From assembly GCF_004022705.2 (NCBI RefSeq), contig NZ_RZOY02000024.1, positions 1 through 39,348 of the forward strand: a stretch of DNA of 39,348 nt, read 5' to 3'. Shown piece after piece: positions 16,462 through 25,199 of the stretch. This DNA comes from Mesorhizobium sp. M2D.F.Ca.ET.226.01.1.1 (lineage in GTDB: Bacteria > Pseudomonadota > Alphaproteobacteria > Rhizobiales > Rhizobiaceae). How positions within the stretch are numbered: the stretch's first letter is position 1; each line of letters starts with the position of its first letter. The notes below the pieces were generated by a model, which worked only from the letters and a program-made list of their open reading frames with translations, did not search any database and was not told where the DNA came from. The translations under genes were made by a program, and so were the position numbers.

Positions 16462-17296
16462 TCTGCGGCTTGCGTCGCACCGGAAGGCCGGGCTCCGACG
16501 GCTTGGCAGGCTCTCTTCGCGTGCCGAGTACAGCCGAGCTTTGTTCGCGTCAGCGGTCTCGCGATTGTGCGGCTGGAAACCGCCCGGACACCCCGCTGCC
16601 GGCGTGTGTCACCTTGACTCCGATGAGCTGTCGTCACGCAAAGTTGAAATCCGTAAGAACTGGCCTTCTCGCCCCACCTGCTCCGTCGCAAGCACGTCAT
16701 CCCCTCATCCTTGTCCAGCTCTTATCGATGTATCTCATTGTCCGGCCTGGCGCACGACTGTCAGACACCAGAACGCCCAAAGGGGCTGGCCCGCCGGTCA
16801 ACGGCAGCTGCTAAACAGAACGGCGATGTGCATGGGAATGCATCCATTGCGCAAATGCCTTCCATAAAGAAGATCGATTTCCTCACTGGCCCAACGTGAA
16901 ATATAGCAACGTTTTCGTGGCGTCGTCGGCTGCGTCGGGAGTAGCGATGAAAACGTATTGGGGTCGCCTGCGTCTCCTTGGGCAGCGAGTGCAAAGTATA
17001 GCGATGCGGCCTCAGGCCCGAACGGCAGCCGCGCAGTGATCACCTTCGCCTGTGCCTTTGCGGCGGGGGTCAAGCGCTGGTCTGCTCAAATTTTTCATCG
17101 TTTAGCTGGTTGAAACTGCCCCCGTTGCGGGCTGCAGAAGCCGGCCAGCCGAGAAACGGCAGCCGCACTTATGAAAGCACGCCAAGGCATGCGGGCATCC
17201 ATCAGTTGCAAAGGACAATAGTGGCCGCGCCGATTGGCCATCACGCGTCCATTAGGGCAGCCACCAACATCAGTTCGCAAGAGGAGCAAAAGCAGT
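16462..17296. other. Gene-poor stretch between queE and carbonic anhydrase
   Basis: About 835 bases with no recognisable gene. The frames on both strands (for example 16798-17073, minus) give unfamiliar translations. The carbonic anhydrase promoter should lie toward the right end, but no sigma-54 or NifA site was found. Confidence 0.4.
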
Positions 17297-18049
17297 ATGT
17301 ATCGTCGTCACCTGATCAAAGGGTTGGTTGCGCTCGGCGCATGCCGGATTTGCGTTCAAGCCGCCCATGCGACCAGTGCCCATTGGGGGTACACCGGTCC
17401 GGTCGGACCGGAGCACTGGGCTGATCTGGATAAGGAAAATTTCGTATGCTCTGCCGGCACGCAGCAATCGCCGATCAATATCAACAGCGCGGTCAAGGCG
17501 GATATCCGGCATATCGCCATCGGTTGGCACAAGGGCGGCGGCAATATGGTGAACAACGGCCACACCATTCAAATCAATATGCCACAAGGCAGCACGCTGA
17601 CCCGCGGCGATCGTGTCTACGAACTGGTACAGTTCCATTTCCATGCGCCAAGCGAACATCATGTGGCGGGCAAGAGCTTCCCGATGGAGGTGCATTTCGT
17701 TCACAAGGACACGCAAAGTGGTACTCTGGGCGTGCTGGGCGTCTTTTTAACGCCCGGCGCGACAAATGCCAGCTTTGCTGCCCTTGCTGCGGCCTTTCCC
17801 GAACTGCCGAATGGGGAGGTTACGATCGACGAGGTGAATCCCAACTGGCTTCTGCCAGCGTCGCTTGGCTATTGGACTTATGAGGGCTCACTGACGACGC
17901 CGCCGTGCGCCGAAAACGTCGAGTGGATGGTGGCGATGGAACCGGTTGACGTTGATCCGGCAGACATCCAGCGATTTACCTCACTCTACCCGTCGAACGC
18001 GCGCCCTATTCATTCACCCAATCGACGCTTCATCCTGCGCCACAGTTGA
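17297..18049 (+). CDS. Periplasmic alpha-type carbonic anhydrase
   Basis: Interconverts CO2 and bicarbonate in the periplasm. 250 residues with an N-terminal export signal (MYRRHLIKGLVALGAC) and likely cleavage after AHA at 23-25; the twin Arg followed by a hydrophobic stretch looks Tat-like. The zinc ligands H114, H116 (QFHFHAPSEHH) and H133 (MEVHFVH) are in place, as are QQSPININ and LTTPPC. Start is ATG 17297 with AAGAGGAG about 10 bases upstream. A nodule-expressed alpha-carbonic anhydrase with a role in symbiosis is described in Mesorhizobium loti; this gene is probably the same. It is flanked by the two copies of the queE 3' end. Confidence 0.93.
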   Translation: MYRRHLIKGLVALGACRICVQAAHATSAHWGYTGPVGPEHWADLDKENFVCSAGTQQSPININSAVKADIRHIAIGWHKGGGNMVNNGHTIQINMPQGSTLTRGDRVYELVQFHFHAPSEHHVAGKSFPMEVHFVHKDTQSGTLGVLGVFLTPGATNASFAALAAAFPELPNGEVTIDEVNPNWLLPASLGYWTYEGSLTTPPCAENVEWMVAMEPVDVDPADIQRFTSLYPSNARPIHSPNRRFILRHS

Positions 18050-18190
18050 GCGCCGCCCCAGCGGTTCCGCACGGTCCAACATTCTTGGCACAAATTGGCG
18101 CGAAGCCTCCTCTTCCGGTCTGGCGGTCTGACGGCGCTCCCCAAGCTGGCTAGTCTAAAGGATAGGGATTCGGTGCCGGCACCACTCGTC

Positions 18191-18393
18191 CCAAAGACGT
18201 CGCGGCGAGGTTTGTCTGCAATCCGGCAATCACACGCCGCCCCGCCGTGGCAATGAAGACGTCTCTCTCGAGTCCGACGGAATATGATGCGCATGGAATA
18301 GCTGGTCGAAAAGGTGACCAGCGACAGGTGGTTCGAAGCCCGCGTCTTGCCGCAGCTGCACGTTCTACTCTGGGGTAACAAGAGGGCGGTGTA
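18191..18393 (+). pseudogene. Decayed duplicate of the queE 3' end
   Basis: Aligns to 16241-16461, with CCAAAGACGTCGCGGCGAGG at the left and GGTAACAAGAGGGCGGT at the right. About 25 bp are missing after the first block and a stop has replaced the Trp codon of MEWLVE. It is a non-coding fragment. The copy lies in direct orientation, with the carbonic anhydrase gene between it and queE. Confidence 0.85.
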
Positions 18394-18639
18394 TACCTTC
18401 TCCTAGCTTCGCCGCCAACTACTCGGTTTTCCGAATTGCTCTCTATATTCTTGAAGGCGATGCGTTCGTTAAAGACATATGCTGCGCACCTGGTGTAAAA
18501 GCTGCTCTCATCATGCAGAGGTCAAGCCAGTCGGGCTCATCCGAAGCTATGGCCGTGAGCACTGTTCAGTTCGGCAGAGAGGGCGCTTTTGTACACCATT
18601 TGCCATCGAGGCGGCCCCCGTAGCAGTCTGCAAGCTGCC

Positions 18640-18905
18640 GCGACACTTCCTCTCGAACCCGCCAGCCCGCCTTTCGTGCAGCTCCTCTGAACAAAACCAC
18701 CGCTCGCCCTTCAGTAGGTTGATGCGCGTCTCCCAGTAAGAGTCCTGTCCAAGAACGTGATAATCTTCTTGCCAGTGTTGTAGCTGATGTTGCCCTTGAT
18801 GCCGCAGCCTACCGCGGCGGGACCAAACTCAATGGCAAGCAGGCCGGCTAGGATCGTGCAGCCAGTCGCGAGCCTCGCCCACAACGGGGTCTCACGCGCA
18901 TGAGG
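18640..18905 (-). pseudogene. Remnant of a sunset-motif (nuclease-associated) protein
   Basis: On the minus strand the translation has CGIKGNISYNTGKK, then, after a one-base frameshift near 18765, YHVLGQDSYWETRI and LKGERWFCSEE. This matches the conserved motif KGNIS...GKKIYH.PGQ..Y..T.I...GERWFCSE..A found in small secreted proteins and staphylococcal-nuclease-like proteins. The upstream part reads like a hydrophobic signal segment (GCTILAGLLAIEF). The frameshift and the loss of the usual AGWR ending mark it as a pseudogene. The parent family name is from memory. Confidence 0.7.
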
Positions 18906-19290
18906 GCGCCGACCATGGGTTCGGCGGTTCGTACGCGTATAACACGTATCTTTCTGAAAAAATCAATGCTCTCGGCTAAGCTACTGAATTATTTGGCTTC
19001 CATATAGCGCGTCGGCGGAACCAACTTGTAGACGGGCTATGAAAGGTTAAGCGCGGATGTCTATCGGCCGCCGGCGTTCCCGCTCTGTAAGCCTGCCTGA
19101 ACTACCCGCGCCGCGGTCAAGCCCCAGGCTCCTGCTCATCCAGCGACCGCCCGATCAATGGCAGGCTGGAAAGACAAGAGCCGATGTCTTCCGATGGTCT
19201 CGCCATCAGCTTTGGGCTAACTTCCCCATTCTCCCGCTTCGAGCTCGACACACGGCGGTTTGGATGGCGCACGACAATCTGTGTCGGCTT
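18906..19290. other. Upstream region of nifH, no gene seen
   Basis: About 385 bases before the NifA site of nifH. The open frame 19057-19347 has no recognisable protein and overlaps the regulatory site. Confidence 0.4.
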
Positions 19291-19306
19291 TGTCGTGTCC
19301 GTGACA
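19291..19306 (+). promoter_or_regulatory. NifA upstream activator site of nifH
   Basis: TGTCGTGTCCGTGACA is a perfect TGT-N10-ACA. It ends 90 bp before the -24/-12 element, an ideal distance for activation from a loop. Confidence 0.88.
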
Positions 19307-19396
19307 GACGCCTGAAAGGCCCGTTCGCGCGTTTTGCCGCCGTCTAAGCGGCTGGAATTTAATGACAAAGTTTCTTCTGGGATCGGCCGATCACGC

Positions 19397-19411
19397 TGGT
19401 ACGCTTTTTGC
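19397..19411 (+). promoter_or_regulatory. Sigma-54 promoter of nifH
   Basis: TGGTACGCTTTTTGC has GG and GC exactly 10 bp apart and differs from the consensus only at the fourth base. Transcription should start near 19423, leaving a leader of about 77 bases before nifH. Confidence 0.9.
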
Positions 19412-19499
19412 GATGCTTGGTGTGAGGCGGCACGAGCTGCCTATCGGCACTTGTGTCGCGGGCAGTCGCGATGATTAGAACGAAGGAAGGAAAGCTATT

Positions 19500-20393
19500 A
19501 TGTCAGGTCTGCGTCAGATCGCCTTTTACGGAAAAGGCGGCATCGGCAAGTCCACCACGTCCCAAAATACGCTCGCTGCCCTTGTCGACCTCGGGCAGAG
19601 AATCCTCATCGTAGGATGCGACCCCAAAGCCGATTCCACACGCTTGATCCTGAATTCGAAAGCTCAGGATACCGTCCTGGATCTCGCCGCACAGGAAGGC
19701 TCGGTGGAAGACCTCGAACTCCAGGACGTGCTCAAGGTGGGCTACAGAGGCATCAAGTGCGTGGAGTCCGGCGGCCCCGAGCCGGGTGTCGGTTGCGCCG
19801 GCCGCGGCGTCATCACCTCGATCAATTTCCTCGAGGAGAATGGCGCTTATGACGATGTCGATTATGTCTCCTATGACGTCCTCGGCGACGTGGTATGCGG
19901 CGGCTTCGCCATGCCGATCCGCGAAGGCAAGGCCCAGGAGATCTATATCGTCATGTCAGGCGAGATGATGGCGCTCTATGCCGCCAACAACATCGCCAAG
20001 GGCATCCTCAAATATGCCCATTCGGGCGGTGTGCGGCTGGGCGGGCTGATCTGCAATGAACGTCAAACCGACCGCGAACTCGATCTGGCCGAAGCACTGG
20101 CTGGCCGATTGAATTCCAAGCTCATCCACTTCGTGCCCCGCGACAACATCGTCCAACATGCCGAACTCAGGAAGATGTCGGTGATCCAGTACGCGCCGGA
20201 CTCAAAGCAGGCAGGGGAATACCGCGCTCTGGCCGAGAAGATCCACGCCAATTCGGGCCAGGGTACGATCCCGACGCCGATCACCATGGAGGAGCTGGAG
20301 GAGATGCTGCTCGACTTCGGCATCATGAAGACCGACGAGCAGATGCTTGCCGAGCTCCACTCCAAGGAAGCGGCGAAGGCGGCGGCCCAGTAG
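19500..20393 (+). CDS. nifH: NifH, nitrogenase iron protein
   Basis: 297 residues, full length. The homodimer passes electrons one at a time to the MoFe protein with ATP hydrolysis, and also takes part in FeMo-cofactor assembly. P-loop GKGGIGKS is at the N-terminus; the 4Fe-4S ligands are C99 (VGCAGRG) and C133 (VVCGGF); R102 is the site that DraT ADP-ribosylates in other organisms. AAGGAAGGAAAG precedes the ATG. It is the first gene of the nif operon, behind the NifA/sigma-54 promoter. Confidence 0.99.
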   Translation: MSGLRQIAFYGKGGIGKSTTSQNTLAALVDLGQRILIVGCDPKADSTRLILNSKAQDTVLDLAAQEGSVEDLELQDVLKVGYRGIKCVESGGPEPGVGCAGRGVITSINFLEENGAYDDVDYVSYDVLGDVVCGGFAMPIREGKAQEIYIVMSGEMMALYAANNIAKGILKYAHSGGVRLGGLICNERQTDRELDLAEALAGRLNSKLIHFVPRDNIVQHAELRKMSVIQYAPDSKQAGEYRALAEKIHANSGQGTIPTPITMEELEEMLLDFGIMKTDEQMLAELHSKEAAKAAAQ

Positions 20394-20480
20394 TGACATT
20401 AGCGCTGCCATCAATCGGCGCGCCTTGCAGAGAACGGCGCCTATTCTTTGAGGCGTCACCCAACCTTGAAAGGGGGACTC

Positions 20481-21983
20481 ATGAGCCGGGAATACGAGAA
20501 TGACGGTGCTCTTCATGCGAAGCTTATCGAAGAGGTGCTGTCGCATTATCCCGACAAGGCGGCGAAGCGCCGCAAGAAGCACCTCAACGTAGCAAAGAGC
20601 GGCAACGAGGCTGGCGGGGAAAGCGAGGTCCTTTCCGAATGCGACGTCAAATCGAACATCAAGTCCATTCCCGGGGTGATGACGATTCGCGGCTGTGCAT
20701 ATGCTGGTTCGAAAGGCGTGGTGTGGGGGCCAGTCAAGGATATGGTCCATATCTCGCACGGCCCGGTCGGCTGCGGCCAATATTCTTGGTCGCAGCGCCG
20801 CAACTACTACGTCGGTACAACGGGCGTCGACACGTTCGGGACAATGCAGTTCACCTCCGATTTCCAGGAGAAGGACATCGTCTTCGGCGGCGACAAGAAG
20901 CTGGAACAGATCATTGACGAGATTGAAGTCTTGTTTCCGCTCAACAACGGCATCACCGTGCAGTCCGAATGCCCTATCGGCCTGATTGGCGATGACACCG
21001 AGGCCGTTTCTCGCAAAAAGACCAAGGAGTATGACAAGACGATCGTGCCGGTACGCTGCGAGGGCTTCCGCGGCGTCTCGCAGTCGCTTGGCCACCACAT
21101 CGCCAATGATGCAATCCGGGATTGGGTCTTCGACAAAAAGGATGTCAAGTTCGAGGCCGGCCCCTACGACGTCAACGTCATCGGCGACTACAATATCGGC
21201 GGCGATGCCTGGGCCTCGCGCATACTGCTTGAGGAGATAGGGCTGCGCGTGGTTGGCAACTGGTCGGGTGACGCCACACTCGCAGAGATCGAGCGCGCCC
21301 CGAAGGCTAAGCTCAATCTTATCCACTGCTACCGGTCGATGAATTACATCTGTCGGCATATGGAGGAAAAGTATGGCGTCGCCTGGATGGAGTACAATTT
21401 CTTCGGTCCCTCCCAGATCGAAGCCTCTCTGCGCAACATAGCCAAGCATTTTGGGCCGGAAATCGAGGAGAAGACCGAAAAGGTCATTGCCAAGTACAGG
21501 CCGCTTGTTGATGCGGTCATCGCCAAGTACCTGTCGCGCCTGGAAGGAAATACCGTGATGCTCTATGTGGGCGGCCTGCGCCCCCGCCACGTCGTCACGG
21601 CCTACGAGGACCTCGGCATGGTCATCGTGGGCACCGGCTATGAATTCGCCCACAGCGACGACTATCAGCGCACCGGCCACTACGTGAAGAACGGCACGCT
21701 GATCTACGATGACGTGACCGGCTATGAGTTGGAGAAATTCATCGAAGGGATTCGCCCAAATCTGGTCGGCTCGGGAATCAAAGAAAAATACCCGGTGCAG
21801 AAGATGGGCATACCGTTCCGCCAGATGCATTCCTGGGATTATTCAGGTCCGTATCACGGCTACGATGGCTTTGCCATTTTCGCACGTGATGTGGATCTCG
21901 CCATTAACAACCCGGTCTGGGACCTATTCCACGCGCCTTGGAAAAGAAGCCGGGGCGATGAGCGGGCGATGGCTGCCGAATAA
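20481..21983 (+). CDS. nifD: NifD, MoFe protein alpha chain
   Basis: 500 residues. P-cluster ligands C72, C98 and C164, and FeMo-cofactor ligands C283 (IHCYRS) and H450 (RQMHSW), correspond to Azotobacter C62, C88, C154, C275 and H442. Start ATG 20481 behind AAAGGGGGA; the frame is open for 11 codons upstream, but MSREYEND is the family N-terminus. The 87-bp gap after nifH has GC-rich inverted segments that may adjust the NifH:NifD ratio. Confidence 0.99.
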   Translation: MSREYENDGALHAKLIEEVLSHYPDKAAKRRKKHLNVAKSGNEAGGESEVLSECDVKSNIKSIPGVMTIRGCAYAGSKGVVWGPVKDMVHISHGPVGCGQYSWSQRRNYYVGTTGVDTFGTMQFTSDFQEKDIVFGGDKKLEQIIDEIEVLFPLNNGITVQSECPIGLIGDDTEAVSRKKTKEYDKTIVPVRCEGFRGVSQSLGHHIANDAIRDWVFDKKDVKFEAGPYDVNVIGDYNIGGDAWASRILLEEIGLRVVGNWSGDATLAEIERAPKAKLNLIHCYRSMNYICRHMEEKYGVAWMEYNFFGPSQIEASLRNIAKHFGPEIEEKTEKVIAKYRPLVDAVIAKYLSRLEGNTVMLYVGGLRPRHVVTAYEDLGMVIVGTGYEFAHSDDYQRTGHYVKNGTLIYDDVTGYELEKFIEGIRPNLVGSGIKEKYPVQKMGIPFRQMHSWDYSGPYHGYDGFAIFARDVDLAINNPVWDLFHAPWKRSRGDERAMAAE

Positions 21984-22112
21984 ACATTTGCTTCAGCCCC
22001 AGTCTCCCACTGAGACGGTGAACTCCCGCGGCCTCTGATCCGCCGGAGCCTGGAACGTCTTGACGTCCTGAGCTGCCGTCCCGCGCAGCCAGATGCAAAA
22101 GAGGTAATCATC

Positions 22113-23654
22113 ATGCCGCAGTCGGCTGAAAAAATTCTCGATCACGCTCCCCTGTTCCGCGAGCCGGAATACAGAAAGATGCTCGCTGAGAAGAAGCTAA
22201 ACTTCGAATGTCCGCACCCCGATGAAATCGTTTCCGATCAGCGCGATTTCACCCAGACGTGGGAATACCGCGAAAAGAACCTCGCCCGCAAAGCGCTTGT
22301 CGTGAACCCGGCCAAGGCCTGCCAGCCGCTGGGTGCGGTATTCGCTGCCGCCGGCTTCGAGCGAACCATGTCCTTCGTCCACGGCAGCCAAGGTTGCGTC
22401 GCCTATTACCGCTCGCACCTGTCGCGCCATTTCAAGGAGCCTGCCGCGGCGGTCTCCTCCTCAATGACCGAGGATGCGGCGGTGTTTGGCGGCCTGAAGA
22501 ACATGGTCGACGGGCTCGCCAACACCTACCAGCTCTACGACCCCAAGATGATTGCCGTGTCGACGACCTGTATGGCAGAGGTCATTGGCGACGACCTGCA
22601 CAGCTTCATCCAGAACGCCAAGGACGAAGATTCAGTCCCGCGCGACTTCGACGTGCCCTTTGCCCACACCCCGGCCTTCGTTGGCAGTCATGTCGACGGC
22701 TATGACAACATGGTCAAAGGAATTTTGGAGCACTTCTGGAAAGGCCAGGAGCGTACGCAAATCGAAGGAACCATCAACATCATTCCGGGCTTCGACGGCT
22801 TCTGCGTCGGCAACAACCGGGAGCTCAAGCGCCTGCTCGATGTAATGGGCGTGTCCTATACATTGATCCAGGATGCCTCTGACCAGTTCGATACGCCTTC
22901 GGACGGTGAATACCGCATGTATGACGGGGGCACGAAGATCAACGAGGTGAAGAAGGCCCTCAACGCCGAGGCAACGCTTTCGCTGCAGCATCACAACACC
23001 CGAAAGACACTGGGCTATTGCGAGGAGGTCGGGCAGGCGACGGCCTCATTCCACTATCCGCTCGGCGTTCAGGCGACGGACGAATTCCTGATGGAGGTCG
23101 CGGCGATTTCCGGCAAGGAGATTCCCGAGGCAATTCGCCTCGAGCGCGGCCGACTGGTAGACGCCATGGCGGACAGCCAATCCTGGCTGCATGGTAAGAA
23201 ATACGCCATCTACGGTGATCCCGACTTCGTTCACGCAATGGCCCGCTTTGTCATGGAGACCGGCGGCGAGCCAACCCATTGCCTCGCCACCAATGGCACC
23301 TCGGCATGGGAAGCCGATTTGAAGAAGCTGCTAGCATCCTCGCCTTTCGGCAAGGCTGCCCAGGTTTGGGCGGGCAAGGACCTGTGGGCGCTGCGCTCAC
23401 TGCTCTTTACCGAGCCGGTGGACCTTTTGATCGGCAATTCCTACGGCAAGTACCTGGAGCGCGACACCGGAACACCGCTGATCCGGCTGATGTTTCCGAT
23501 CTTCGATCGGCACCATCATCACCGCTTTGCGCTCTTTGGCTACCAGGGAGCGTTGCGCGTGCTGACGACGATCCTCGACAAGATCTTCGACAAACTCGAT
23601 CGCGAGACGAGCGAGACGGGTGTGACGGATTATTCCTATGACCTCACGCGCTAA
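22113..23654 (+). CDS. nifK: NifK, MoFe protein beta chain
   Basis: 513 residues. P-cluster ligands C70 (KACQPLGA), C95 (GSQGC) and C153 (STTCMAEV) sit at the same numbers as in Azotobacter. It pairs with NifD in the alpha2beta2 MoFe protein. AGAGG precedes the ATG; nifD ends 129 bp upstream and no new promoter was seen. Confidence 0.99.
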   Translation: MPQSAEKILDHAPLFREPEYRKMLAEKKLNFECPHPDEIVSDQRDFTQTWEYREKNLARKALVVNPAKACQPLGAVFAAAGFERTMSFVHGSQGCVAYYRSHLSRHFKEPAAAVSSSMTEDAAVFGGLKNMVDGLANTYQLYDPKMIAVSTTCMAEVIGDDLHSFIQNAKDEDSVPRDFDVPFAHTPAFVGSHVDGYDNMVKGILEHFWKGQERTQIEGTINIIPGFDGFCVGNNRELKRLLDVMGVSYTLIQDASDQFDTPSDGEYRMYDGGTKINEVKKALNAEATLSLQHHNTRKTLGYCEEVGQATASFHYPLGVQATDEFLMEVAAISGKEIPEAIRLERGRLVDAMADSQSWLHGKKYAIYGDPDFVHAMARFVMETGGEPTHCLATNGTSAWEADLKKLLASSPFGKAAQVWAGKDLWALRSLLFTEPVDLLIGNSYGKYLERDTGTPLIRLMFPIFDRHHHHRFALFGYQGALRVLTTILDKIFDKLDRETSETGVTDYSYDLTR

Positions 23655-23715
23655 GAGCTGTGGCCGGCTTTTCGCCGAGGCCATTCCTTGCCCAATGGAC
23701 TGGGGAGGCTGAGCA

Positions 23716-25191
23716 ATGTCCTCCCTCAGCGCCAAAATCAAGGACGCCTTCGATGAGCCCGCCTGCGATAAGAACCGTGGCAAAGATGCCAAGGCGCGCA
23801 AGGAGGGCTGCTCGAAGTCGCTGACACCAGGGGCGGCAGCCGGCGGCTGCGCCTTTGACGGAGCCAAGATCGTCCTGCAGCCGATCACCGACGTTGCGCA
23901 TCTGGTCCATGCGCCGCTCGCCTGCGAGGGCAATTCTTGGGACAACCGTGGTGCGGTTTCGTCAGGGCCGACCTTGTGGCGGACAAGCTTCACGACCGAC
24001 CTCACCGAACTCGACCTTGTGATGGGGCAGGGCGAGCGGAAACTCTTCAAGGCGATCCGCGAGATCAAGCACACATACGCGCCGCCGGCGATCTTCGTCT
24101 ACTCGACTTGCGTAACGGCGCTGATCGGTGACGACATCGAGGCTGTGTGCAAACGCGCCACGGAAAAGTTCGGTTTGGCCGTGGTGCCGATCAATGCGCC
24201 TGGCCTGGCAGGCTCCAAGAACCTCGGCAATAAGCTCGCCGCCGAGGCGTTGCTCGATCATGTCATCGGCACGGTCGAACCCGACGACCCCGGACCCTAC
24301 GACATCAACATCCTTGGCGAATTCAACCTCTCGGGCGAATTCTGGCTTGTAAAGCCGCTCCTCGATCGGCTCGGGATCCGGGTGCGCGCCTGCATTCCCG
24401 GCGATGCGCGTTACCGCGACATTGCTTCCGCGCACCGCGCCCGGGCGGCAATGATGGTGTGCTCGACCGCGCTGATCAGTCTTGCCCGCAAGATGGAGGA
24501 GCGCTGGGACATCCCGTTCTTCGAGGGCTCCTTCTATGGCATCTCCGACACATCGCAAGCTCTTCGAAACCTTGTCAGGCTGCTGGTGAGGAAGGGCGCC
24601 GATCCGGAGATCCTCGAGCGCACAGAGACGCTGATCGCGCAGCAGGAGGCGATCGCGTGGAAGAAACTCGAATCCTACCGGCAAAGGCTCCAAGGCAAGC
24701 GCGTGCTGCTCAACACAGGCGGTGTGAAGTCCTGGTCGGTTGTCCATGCGCTGATGGAGATCGGAATCGAGATCGTCGGCACCTCGATCAAGAAATCTAC
24801 GGTGCAGGACAAGGAGCGCATCAAACAAGTTCTCAAGCACGACAAGCACATGTTCGAATCCATGGCTGCGAGCGAGCTGTACGCCATGCTCTCTGAACAC
24901 AGGGCCGATATCATGCTGTCGGGCGGTCGCACGCAATTCATTGCGCTCAAGGCCAAGACGCCCTGGCTCGATATCAACCAGGAGCGCCAGCATCCTTATG
25001 CCGGCTATGACGGCATGGTGGAACTCGTACGCCAGATCGACCTCGCCATTCACAATCCGATCTGGTCTCAGGTGCGCCAGCCGGCCCCGTGGGATTGCCA
25101 GCCTGAGCTGATAGGCGAATTGCCGTGCACGAGGAACGAGACCGCGTACCTGTTTGATGAATTCGCCTGCGCGACGGCACACGAGTGTTGA
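23716..25191 (+). CDS. nifE: NifE, FeMo-cofactor scaffold subunit
   Basis: 491 residues, related to NifD. It pairs with NifN to form the scaffold on which the NifB cofactor matures with molybdenum and homocitrate. The family segments GGCAFDGAKIVLQPITD, PLACEGNSWDNRG and STCVTALIGDD are clear. GGGGAGG precedes ATG 23716, 61 bp after nifK. Its stop overlaps the upstream alternative start of nifN. Confidence 0.98.
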   Translation: MSSLSAKIKDAFDEPACDKNRGKDAKARKEGCSKSLTPGAAAGGCAFDGAKIVLQPITDVAHLVHAPLACEGNSWDNRGAVSSGPTLWRTSFTTDLTELDLVMGQGERKLFKAIREIKHTYAPPAIFVYSTCVTALIGDDIEAVCKRATEKFGLAVVPINAPGLAGSKNLGNKLAAEALLDHVIGTVEPDDPGPYDINILGEFNLSGEFWLVKPLLDRLGIRVRACIPGDARYRDIASAHRARAAMMVCSTALISLARKMEERWDIPFFEGSFYGISDTSQALRNLVRLLVRKGADPEILERTETLIAQQEAIAWKKLESYRQRLQGKRVLLNTGGVKSWSVVHALMEIGIEIVGTSIKKSTVQDKERIKQVLKHDKHMFESMAASELYAMLSEHRADIMLSGGRTQFIALKAKTPWLDINQERQHPYAGYDGMVELVRQIDLAIHNPIWSQVRQPAPWDCQPELIGELPCTRNETAYLFDEFACATAHEC

Positions 25192-25199
25192 GGCGACCG

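Noticed and set aside
20202..21830. Long minus-strand open frame (542 codons) across nifH-nifD
   Set aside because: It is the antisense shadow of GC-rich nifH and nifD; the sense frames are full-length, conserved proteins.
23962..25182. Minus-strand open frame (406 codons) opposite nifE
   Set aside because: Codon-phase shadow of nifE; low-complexity Arg/His-rich translation.
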